From the NCBI GenBank assembly GCA_903938365.1, contig CAJACZ010000232.1:1-54875 (forward strand): a DNA stretch of 54,875 nucleotides. Reading direction: 5' to 3'. Numbering within the stretch: the first letter of the stretch is position 1; every line of letters begins with the position of its first letter. The notes beneath the pieces were generated by a model. The model was not told the DNA's origin. It searched no databases and worked only from the letters and a program-made list of their open reading frames with translations. The position numbers were made by a program, and so were the translations under genes. The stretch is from an uncultured Pseudomonadota bacterium (lineage in GTDB: Bacteria > Pseudomonadota > Gammaproteobacteria > Steroidobacterales > Steroidobacteraceae). Below are positions 48,800-54,875 of this stretch, in pieces.

Positions 48800-50401
48800 A
48801 TGCGTCTCCTGGGTCTGCTTGCGGCCTTGGTGCTCGGGACTCCTGCTGCGCCGCTCCTGGCCGCAGGCGCATCCGGGCAGCCCAAGCTCTCGGGCACGGT
48901 CCGGGCCGCGCACGCCTCAGCCGTCCACGGCGCGACCGTCTACGCCACGGAGTTGCGCACCGGGATCATCGTCAGCACCCACACGGGTCCGGACGGCCGC
49001 TTTTCGATTCCGCTGCGCGAGCCCGGGGATTACTCGCTGAGCGCTTCGGCGAAAGGCTACCGGGCGGGTGACGCGCGCTCTGTCCGCGTCGAGCGTGAAC
49101 CCAGGGACGCCGGAACCCTGGCTTTGACCCTGGAGCCGGTGGTGCCGGCCGACCAGCTCACTTCAGCGGACATCATTCCGCGGCTGCCTGGGCTCGACAC
49201 ACCGGGCGGACGCCGCGTGAGCCAGTCCTGCAGCCAGTGTCACAGCATCTCGGCGCTGCTGTGGCGCGGCGGGCGCACCGAGGAGGACTGGACCGCCACG
49301 GTTGAGCGCATGGGAATGGTGGCAGGCGGCTATTTCCCGATTCGCGACGAGACCCGGAAGGAATTCGTGGCGTACCTGAGCAGCCACCTCGGCCCGGACA
49401 GCGCCTTGCCCGCGGCCATCGGCAGGGCGGTGGCACAGGAGCCCCGCGCCCTCCCCTCGGGCACCGATGTCGTCTTCACGGAATACGAGATCCCCAGCGC
49501 GCTCGCACTGGCGCATACCGCAGTGCCTGATCATCGAGGCAGCGTCTGGTTTGCCTCCTTCGGTGCAGGCAACGTGGGCCGGCTCGACCTCGCCTCGGGT
49601 CGCGTCACCGAATATGTGCCCAAGACCCCGGGGATCCGTCCGCATGGCATCACCGTAGGCGCGGACGGCACCGTCTGGTATTCGGCCATGCCTTACGGCA
49701 TCGGTCGGATCGATCCGCGCACCGGGGCGATGGAAGAATTCAAGGCCCCGGATCCCACCGAGTCCGCCAGAGGAACGCCGCACACGATCATCGTGGCGCG
49801 CGATGGCAAGGTCTGGTTCAGCGAGCTCAGCAACGGCAGCATCACCCGGTTCGATCCGGAGACGCGCGGGTTCCGTCGCTACCAGATCGAGGAGCGCAGC
49901 GGGCCTTACGGAATTCTGGAACGCGAGGACAACGTTTTCTGGTTCGTGCTGTCGCGGGCCTCAAAGATCGGTTTTCTGGACGCCAACACGGGAAAGATCA
50001 GAACCTGGTCCACGCCGACCCTGAACGCCAACCCGCAGCGCTTCCGGTTCGATTCCACAGGACGCCTGTGGTTCGGCGAGTATGGTGCCGGGAAGATCGG
50101 CGTTTTCGACCCGAAGACGGAGACCATGACCGAGTACCCACTGCCTTCCGGTGGCAGCGCTTACTGCCTGCACATCGACGAGCAAGACCATGTCTGGGTC
50201 GCCAGCACCCAGCGCGAGAGCCTCATCCGGTTCGATCCAGCGACGCAGGCCATGACGGAATACCCACTGCCCGGGGCAGGCGCCGACGCCGATCTCCTGG
50301 GGCCCATCGTTCGCGACATCTGGCCCGATGAAACCGGGAAAATGTGGTTCGTGGAGTGGAGCCGCAACAAGGTGGCCAGTGCCGAGATCCTGCGCAAGTG
50401 A
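48800..50401 (+). CDS. Exported cytochrome c / virginiamycin B lyase-like beta-propeller protein
   Basis: A 533-residue periplasmic protein. The signal peptide (MRLLGLLAALVLGTPAAPLLAAGA) sets the start at ATG 48800; frames starting further upstream run through the A/T-rich promoter region. Domains: a carboxypeptidase-regulatory (CNA-B-like) beta sandwich (about 30-105), a small cytochrome c domain with one heme site CSQCH (Cys144, Cys147, His148; about 125-205), then a Vgb-type beta-propeller (about 225-530) built of repeats such as GIGRIDPRTGAMEEF and GKIGVFDPKTETMTEY. The lyase residues of true Vgb were not verified, and antibiotic inactivation is not implied. A redox or sugar/ether-sensing role is a guess from context with the FAD enzyme upstream. 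Confidence 0.82.
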   Translation: MRLLGLLAALVLGTPAAPLLAAGASGQPKLSGTVRAAHASAVHGATVYATELRTGIIVSTHTGPDGRFSIPLREPGDYSLSASAKGYRAGDARSVRVEREPRDAGTLALTLEPVVPADQLTSADIIPRLPGLDTPGGRRVSQSCSQCHSISALLWRGGRTEEDWTATVERMGMVAGGYFPIRDETRKEFVAYLSSHLGPDSALPAAIGRAVAQEPRALPSGTDVVFTEYEIPSALALAHTAVPDHRGSVWFASFGAGNVGRLDLASGRVTEYVPKTPGIRPHGITVGADGTVWYSAMPYGIGRIDPRTGAMEEFKAPDPTESARGTPHTIIVARDGKVWFSELSNGSITRFDPETRGFRRYQIEERSGPYGILEREDNVFWFVLSRASKIGFLDANTGKIRTWSTPTLNANPQRFRFDSTGRLWFGEYGAGKIGVFDPKTETMTEYPLPSGGSAYCLHIDEQDHVWVASTQRESLIRFDPATQAMTEYPLPGAGADADLLGPIVRDIWPDETGKMWFVEWSRNKVASAEILRK

Positions 50402-50434
50402 ACGGCGCCTGAGCGGGCCGTTCCAGATACGCTG

Positions 50435-50824
50435 ATGCGCAGTCCACTCACACGCGGGACAGCCTGCCTGGCCCTGGCAGGCCTGCTGATGACCCTGCCC
50501 GTGGTGGCTCAATACACGCTCGAGTCGCCCAGCGATCATCATGAAGTCGCCGGCGTCCGTTACTTCGGCTCCGCCAAGGACGAACGGGGCGCATTTATTG
50601 CCGATGTGTCGTTCTTCCTCGAATCCGGACAACAGAGCTTCGTCTTCGTGACGGACGCATCAGGCCGATTCCGCGGCACCCTGCCGCTCGACACTTTGTC
50701 GCACAAGGTGACAGCCCGGTGCTGGAAACCCGGCCTGCAGTCCGTGCGCGTCACCCGCCGCCCAGGACCCGGCTCAGCGGCGCCGACCGTACAACTGGAC
50801 TGTATCCTCCGACCTGCACTCTGA
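50435..50824 (+). CDS. Small exported protein with carboxypeptidase-regulatory-like domain
   Basis: A 129-residue protein with an N-terminal signal peptide (CLALAGLLMTLPVVAQ, likely cut after VVA). The mature part of about 100 residues reads as one beta-sandwich: VRYFGSAKDERGAFIADVSFFLES, then FVFVTDASGRFRGTLP and CWKPGLQSVRVTRRP, a pattern like the carboxypeptidase-regulatory domain at the start of the protein encoded just upstream. Two Cys (in ARCWKP and LDCIL) could form a disulfide. It lies 33 nt after that gene and is probably co-transcribed with it. Function is unknown. Confidence 0.7.
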   Translation: MRSPLTRGTACLALAGLLMTLPVVAQYTLESPSDHHEVAGVRYFGSAKDERGAFIADVSFFLESGQQSFVFVTDASGRFRGTLPLDTLSHKVTARCWKPGLQSVRVTRRPGPGSAAPTVQLDCILRPAL

Positions 50825-50841
50825 GCGGGCCCGCCCGAGCC

Positions 50842-51738
50842 ATGACCGCCCTTGCCCCGCTGCTTGTGTTCTTTGCCCTGGGCGCCCTTGCCCGCGCCTC
50901 CGGGCGCGCACCGGAAGGACTCGGGTCCTCGCTCAACTGGTGGATCCTCAACCTTGCGCTGCCCGCGCTGCTGCTCGAACTGATCCCCGGCCTGGGATTC
51001 GACGTCCAGTACTGGTTCCTGGTGGTCGCCATGTGGCTGGTCTTCGCGGGCGCCTGGGCCGGCGCCGTCCTGCTGGGACGTCTGCTGCACTGGTCACGGG
51101 AGCGCGTGGGTGCGGTCACGCTGATGGCCGGCCTGGGCAACTGCACGTTCATCGGCTACCCCATGATCGAGGCGCTGCACGGTCGCGACGGCCTCGCGCT
51201 CGCCGTCATCGCGGACCAGCTCGGCTTGCTCTTTGTTCTCACCGTCGGCGCCACCATGGTGGCCGCGAGCTGCTCCGGGCGCGACGCGCAGCCCTCAGGC
51301 ATCGCGCACCGCATCCTGGTCTTTCCGCCGTTCCTCGCCGTGCTCGCGGGCCTGGTGGCGGGACGGATCGGGCCCTGGCCCCTGGTATTCCAGGACGTCC
51401 TGTCCGCCGTGGCCGCCACGCTGACGCCTCTGGCGCTGTTCTCGGTCGGTCTCCGCTTCCGGCCCGGCCTTGCGCCGCGGCACCTGGGACCGGTCGGCGC
51501 CGTTCTGGCCTGGAAGATGCTGCTCGCCCCGGCGGCGGTGCTCGGGCTCGGCTGGGCCGCCGGGATCACGGGCCTCACGCTTACCGTGGGCGTGCTGCAG
51601 GCCGCCATGGGCCCGATGATCACCGCGGCCATCATTGCAGACCAGCACGGACTCGAGAGCGAGGTGATCAACACTTCGCTCGGCGCAGGCGTGCTGCTCA
51701 CTTTCCTCACGGTCCCCGCGTGGAACATGATCCTCTAG
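50842..51738 (+). CDS. AEC family transporter
   Basis: A 298-residue inner-membrane permease with about ten helices, of the auxin efflux carrier / malonate-type (AEC) family. Recognisable regions are the first helices (LAPLLVFFALGALA; LNWWILNLALPALLLELIPG), GLGNCTFIGYPMIEALHG with the conserved Asn/Pro in the broken helix, and the mirrored late helix TVGVLQAAMGPMITAAIIADQHG. Substrates of the family are usually small carboxylates. The start is the ATG at 50842; the longer frame overlaps the upstream gene. Only two bases of spacer follow the previous stop's end region, so it is likely in the same operon. Confidence 0.86.
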   Translation: MTALAPLLVFFALGALARASGRAPEGLGSSLNWWILNLALPALLLELIPGLGFDVQYWFLVVAMWLVFAGAWAGAVLLGRLLHWSRERVGAVTLMAGLGNCTFIGYPMIEALHGRDGLALAVIADQLGLLFVLTVGATMVAASCSGRDAQPSGIAHRILVFPPFLAVLAGLVAGRIGPWPLVFQDVLSAVAATLTPLALFSVGLRFRPGLAPRHLGPVGAVLAWKMLLAPAAVLGLGWAAGITGLTLTVGVLQAAMGPMITAAIIADQHGLESEVINTSLGAGVLLTFLTVPAWNMIL

Positions 51739-51779
51739 CCCACGCCGACGCCGGACCCATGAACCCGGAGTGACTCACC

Positions 51780-52943
51780 ATGATCGACCCTGTCGCCGCC
51801 ACCGCGGCATACATCGACGCACTGGGACCCGCGGCCCTTGCACGGGCGGCGGCCTACACGACGGGCAACCACTGGCTGCTGCTCTGGGGGCTGCTGGTCA
51901 CGGCCGCCGTGACCGGGATCATCGTGCGCGCGCGCATTCTCGAGCGGCTGGACGTCCGGCTGGCACGACGTGGACGCGCGCTGCGGACCGGCATTATTGC
52001 CGTCGCCTTCTTCCTGCTGTCGGGCCTGATGACACTGCCGTGGTCCCTTTACGAGAGCTGGTGGCGGGAGCACGGCTACGGTCGCAGCGCGCAGCCGCTG
52101 ACGGATTTCCTGGCCCAGGGCCTGCTGGCGCTGCTGCTGTCGGCAGTGCTTGCGGGTATGTTCTTCATCGGCATCTACGCGCTGATACGGCGCGCCGGTC
52201 GCGCCTGGTGGGTCTGGTCGGGCGCCCTCGCCGCCGGCACCCTCGCGGCGCTGCTTCTCGCCGCGCCCGTCGTCATCGAACCCCTGTTCAATGACTTCAA
52301 ACCCGTGCCCGAGGGCGAAGTCCGGGACGCGCTGTACGAGATGGCCTATGAAGCCGGCATCGCGGGTGACCGCATCTTCGTGTACGACGGCTCGCGCCAG
52401 TCGAACAATTTCACCGCGAACGTCGCGGGCCTCGGCGCTTCAGCACGTATTGCGATTTCGGATGTGGCGTTCAAGGGTGCCTCGCTGGATGAGGTCAGGG
52501 CGGTCACCGCCCACGAGATAGGCCACTACGTGCTCGATCATGTGTGGCGCTCGGTACTGGTGCTGTCTGCGCTCGCCACCGTAGTGTTCTTCCTGGCGGA
52601 CCGTCTGTTCCCGGTGTTCGCGCGCGCCTTCGGCAGTCGTGCCGCGCTGGGCGATCCTGCGGGGCTGCCGGTGCTGGTGTTCATCGTGTCGCTGCTGGGC
52701 GTGCTGGCGCAACCGGTCACCAATGGTCTCTCCCGCCGCGCCGAAATCGAGGCGGATCGCTATTCCCTGCAGACGGTGAACCTGCCCGATGCGCTCGCTT
52801 CGGCGCTGGTCAAGACCGCGGAATACCGCGACCCGCGTCCTCACGTCCTGGAGGAATGGTTGTTCTACACGCACCCGTCCGTCGAGCGCAGGGTACAGCG
52901 CGCCATGGAATGGAAGGCCGCCAGGGAAGTCGCCGCGCCCTGA
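51780..52943 (+). CDS. M48 family metallopeptidase, Ste24/CAAX-protease type
   Basis: A 387-residue integral membrane zinc protease. The zinc-binding motif is HEIGH (His245, Glu246, His249), with the third ligand in the later EIEAD (Glu322). Membrane helices lie at about 32-50, 68-88, 115-140, 150-170, 255-280 and 295-315. The N-terminal part resembles Ste24-type CAAX peptidases (SLYESWWREHGYG; FNDFKPVPEGEVRDAL) rather than HtpX. Bacterial homologues probably take part in membrane-protein quality control; the substrate is unknown. It ends 30 nt from the convergent MFS gene, with no obvious terminator between. Confidence 0.9.
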   Translation: MIDPVAATAAYIDALGPAALARAAAYTTGNHWLLLWGLLVTAAVTGIIVRARILERLDVRLARRGRALRTGIIAVAFFLLSGLMTLPWSLYESWWREHGYGRSAQPLTDFLAQGLLALLLSAVLAGMFFIGIYALIRRAGRAWWVWSGALAAGTLAALLLAAPVVIEPLFNDFKPVPEGEVRDALYEMAYEAGIAGDRIFVYDGSRQSNNFTANVAGLGASARIAISDVAFKGASLDEVRAVTAHEIGHYVLDHVWRSVLVLSALATVVFFLADRLFPVFARAFGSRAALGDPAGLPVLVFIVSLLGVLAQPVTNGLSRRAEIEADRYSLQTVNLPDALASALVKTAEYRDPRPHVLEEWLFYTHPSVERRVQRAMEWKAAREVAAP

Positions 52944-52973
52944 CCCGTCAGCGGACGGACCAGGACGCTTCGT

Positions 52974-54221
52974 TCACTTCGGACGTGCGGGCAGGGCCTG
53001 GCCCGGAAACGGGCCAAACATCGCGAACAGCACGCAACCGACCACCAGCAGCAGCGCATGTCCCGTGAGGGCCACGGGGTAGCCGCCCGCGCGCTCCACC
53101 ACCAGCGCCGTCACGACGGGACCGATACCGCCGCTGAGCGAATACATGCCGTAGTAGGAGCCATAGATCCGGCTGAAATGCTTCTGCCCGAAGTAGCGCC
53201 CCGTAAGGTAAGCCAGCACGTCCACCTCGGCACCGACGGCAAGCCCGATCAGCAGTGCCGCCGCGAAAGCAGGTACGCCACCGGCGCCGGCGGCCAGCAG
53301 GCCGATCCCGATGATCGGCGCCACCAGGAACGCGAGGGCGACCCGCGGCGCGAAGAACCGGTCCATCAGCCAGCCGGTCACGAGGCGCCCAGTCGTCACG
53401 GCAAGGAAGAGCATGGATTGGGCGAGCGCCGCCAGCATCGGCGACAGGCCCCGCCCCGTCAGCAGCGGAACCAGGTGCAGCATCACGCTCTGTACCGCGA
53501 AGCCCACAATGAAGAAGGTCAGCATCATCAGCCAGTAACGGCGGGTCCGCAGCGCCTCCCCGAACGTCATGCCTTCCTGTGCGGCAGCAACGGCTGCGGC
53601 GCGGCGCGGTTCGCCGTCAGGCGTCTGGCCCAGCAGTTCGGGGCTGTCCTTGAGCATCAACAGGCTCACCGGCAGTGCGATCAGCGCGATCGCCGCCGCA
53701 AGCAGCAGGTACGCGTTCCGCCAGCCGAAGTTTTCGATCATCGCCTGCACGTAGAGCGGCCACAGGAAACCCCCTATCCCGATGCCCGACAAGGCCAGTC
53801 CCAGCGCCAGGCCACGCCGCCGGTCGAACCAGAGGGTGATCACACGTGCAAACGCCACATGCGTGGTCCCGAGGGCCAGCACGGCCAGCAGGAAATAGCG
53901 CAGGTAGAAAGTCCAGATCGCCGGAGTCTGCCAGGCGAAGGACGCGAAGATCAGCACCTCGGCGATGAACGACGCAATGACGATACGGCGCGCGCCGAAG
54001 CGGTCCACGAAACCGCCCACGATCGGTGCCAGCACCGCTGCGGTCAGGGTCACTGCGAGCAGTGCCGAGAACGCGTCGCTCTGCGACCAGCCCATTTCCG
54101 TGCGCACCGGCGTCAGGAAGACGCTGAACGTCGCGGCCACCATCGTTGCGATCCCGCAGGCGAGCCCTATGGCCGCCGCGGCGATCACAAGCCAACCATC
54201 GAACCTTGCGGTCTGAGTCAC
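52974..54221 (-). CDS. MFS transporter, monocarboxylate/oxalate-formate antiporter-like
   Basis: A 415-residue 12-helix major facilitator protein. The start is the GTG at 54219-54221, preceded by GGGGGAGGG, giving VTQTARFDGWLVIAAAA; an upstream in-frame ATG adds an Arg-rich stretch without homology. The MFS signature between helices 2 and 3 is GGFVDRFGARRIVI, and the loop after helix 4 has LWFDRRRGLALGLALSGIGIGGF, typical of the OFA / monocarboxylate branch (FxxRRGLAxG). A second signature, GWLMDRFFAPRVALA, follows the central loop. The substrate is probably a small carboxylate; no pathway context confirms it. Confidence 0.88.
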   Translation of the reverse strand: MTQTARFDGWLVIAAAAIGLACGIATMVAATFSVFLTPVRTEMGWSQSDAFSALLAVTLTAAVLAPIVGGFVDRFGARRIVIASFIAEVLIFASFAWQTPAIWTFYLRYFLLAVLALGTTHVAFARVITLWFDRRRGLALGLALSGIGIGGFLWPLYVQAMIENFGWRNAYLLLAAAIALIALPVSLLMLKDSPELLGQTPDGEPRRAAAVAAAQEGMTFGEALRTRRYWLMMLTFFIVGFAVQSVMLHLVPLLTGRGLSPMLAALAQSMLFLAVTTGRLVTGWLMDRFFAPRVALAFLVAPIIGIGLLAAGAGGVPAFAAALLIGLAVGAEVDVLAYLTGRYFGQKHFSRIYGSYYGMYSLSGGIGPVVTALVVERAGGYPVALTGHALLLVVGCVLFAMFGPFPGQALPARPK

Positions 54222-54333
54222 CTCTACCCTCCCCCGTCCTGACGTCGGCGCATGCCGTGCGCCACTCTGCGCCGCTGCTACACTGCGCCGCAAGCATTTC
54301 CACAGCCCCGCGCAGCCGCGCAGGAGTATTCCG

Positions 54334-54738
54334 GTGATCTACCTCGTCAACCGCATGCACCTTGCGCCGCGCGCGCGCCGCGACCTGAAATCCTTCTGGG
54401 CCTGGCTCGAGGAGCGCGAGCGCTGGTTCTATCGCGACCTGCCGATGGTGCGCGGGGTCCGGTGGTTCATGACCTCGGTCGGCGATCTCTACACGCTGGA
54501 GGTCTGGGCCGGCTTCGACGACATGGCGGGTTTCGCGGCCTACCGGGCGGCGGTCGACACGCAGAAAACCGATGCGCGGTGGGAATCGGAGAGGGTCACG
54601 CAGGACGACTGGTGGGAGTTCCTGGATTCCCGCCTGATGAGCGATATCCCCTGCCGCGTGGGCTTCGGTCAGATCGGCGAGACGAGTTCCAGCCACTCGC
54701 CCGCTGCGCCGACGACCCGTCCCGGCGCACCCGAGTAG
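54334..54738 (+). CDS. Hypothetical protein, possible dimeric alpha-beta (NIPSNAP-like) fold
   Basis: A 134-residue protein with a GTG start at 54334 and AGGAG eight bases upstream. The body (about 1-105), with YLVNRMHLAPRARRDLKSFWAW, WFMTSVGDLYTLEVWAGFDDMAGFAAYRA and DDWWEFLDSRL, looks like a small ferredoxin-like dimeric alpha-beta barrel protein, rich in Trp and Arg, but I recognise no family. The last 23 residues are low complexity because the frame continues over the end of a gene on the other strand (70-base overlap). It is divergent from the MFS transporter across a 112-base spacer with no clear promoter. Confidence 0.62.
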   Translation: MIYLVNRMHLAPRARRDLKSFWAWLEERERWFYRDLPMVRGVRWFMTSVGDLYTLEVWAGFDDMAGFAAYRAAVDTQKTDARWESERVTQDDWWEFLDSRLMSDIPCRVGFGQIGETSSSHSPAAPTTRPGAPE

Positions 54739-54875
54739 GCGAAGCTCACCATCGCGATTCCGCCGGGCAGCTCGCCCTCGCGGCGCGCCCGGGGCCGGGA
54801 CTGGACGGGGTACTCGTCCACCTCGATGAGGTAATCGCGCGGCAGTTTGACGATGCCCAGCGGGATCCGTGCATC
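54669..54875 (-). CDS. Unrecognised protein, C-terminal 68 residues (runs off the window)
   Basis: The minus strand is open from the right edge to a TGA at 54669-54671. The visible C-terminus has a natural composition, for example IPLGIVKLPRDYLIEVDEYP, GGIAMVSFAYSGAPGRVVG and GEWLELVSPI, with alternating hydrophobic strands that suggest a beta-rich protein. G/C at third codon positions is high, supporting coding. It overlaps, tail to tail, the hypothetical gene on the plus strand by 70 bases. The start and family lie outside the window. Confidence 0.55.
   Translation of the reverse strand, partial: DARIPLGIVKLPRDYLIEVDEYPVQSRPRARREGELPGGIAMVSFAYSGAPGRVVGAAGEWLELVSPI

Noticed and set aside
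47209-48897. A 562-codon open frame antisense to the FAD oxidoreductase
   Set aside because: The plus-strand frame has complete FAD-binding motifs; the antisense frame is low complexity and Arg/His/Gln-rich.
48800-50401. Virginiamycin/streptogramin resistance by the Vgb-like propeller
   Set aside because: The propeller fold is common in proteins of other function, the lyase active-site residues were not verified, and it is fused to a cytochrome c domain.

Overview
The window is 54.9 kb of chromosome from a high-G+C (by eye about two thirds) gammaproteobacterium. Gene order (yciO-trpS-scpAB, gyrA-serC-...-pheA-aroA-cmk-rpsA-ihfB, thrS-infC-rpmI-rplT-pheST-ihfA-merR) and protein similarity suggest the Xanthomonadales / Nevskiales / Steroidobacterales side of the class; this placement is inferred from layout, not from a search. 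Coding density is very high. No stretch longer than about 300 bases lacks a gene, many neighbours overlap by ATGA, GTGA or TAATG, and non-ATG starts are common (TTG, GTG, a likely CTG, and ATC for infC). I see no CRISPR array, prophage, insertion sequence or rRNA.

Region 1 (1-9.7 kb): 3' part of ligA, a parvulin lipoprotein, bolA with a 33-codon remnant of the septation gene yciB/ispZ in front of it, yciO, trpS, the condensin subunits scpA-scpB, and an RluB-like protein whose pseudouridine synthase active site has been lost. Then a tight minus-strand operon ubiG-gph-squalene/phytoene-synthase-like-SDR, divergent from gyrA.

Region 2 (10.5-22.4 kb): a mixed-function run gyrA-serC-serA-pheA-aroA-cmk-rpsA-ihfB for serine, chorismate/phenylalanine, dCMP supply, ribosomal S1 and IHF, followed by a ComEA-like protein and galU. 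The rpsA leader holds a 31-codon upstream ORF with a strong ribosome binding site.

Region 3 (22.4-29.1 kb): a PlpD-like patatin autotransporter, an LCAD-type acyl-CoA dehydrogenase, a small membrane protein, inorganic pyrophosphatase, a tandem DUF1330-like secreted protein, tRNA-Asn and an aspartate-type aminotransferase.

Region 4 (29.1-38.8 kb): uvrB, tRNA-Val with its own promoter and a strong terminator only 24 nt before thrS, then infC-rpmI-rplT-pheS-pheT-ihfA-merR and tRNA-Pro. Both IHF subunit genes are therefore in this window.

Region 5 (38.8-43.1 kb): a four-gene operon of LeuC-like and LeuD-like dehydratase subunits, an HMG-CoA-lyase-family protein and a family III CoA transferase. 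This set is what a citraconate/(R)-citramalate to acetyl-CoA + pyruvate route would need; it is the best candidate here for an uncharacterised system. A nested RNA hairpin sits between tRNA-Pro and its first gene.

Region 6 (43.2-54.9 kb): accessory and envelope genes: a membrane-anchored pseudokinase lacking the N-lobe, a DUF4010/MgtC-like membrane protein, a tandem universal stress protein, a FAD oxidoreductase, a periplasmic cytochrome c/beta-propeller protein, an AEC transporter, an M48 peptidase, an MFS transporter and two unknowns, the last running off the right edge.
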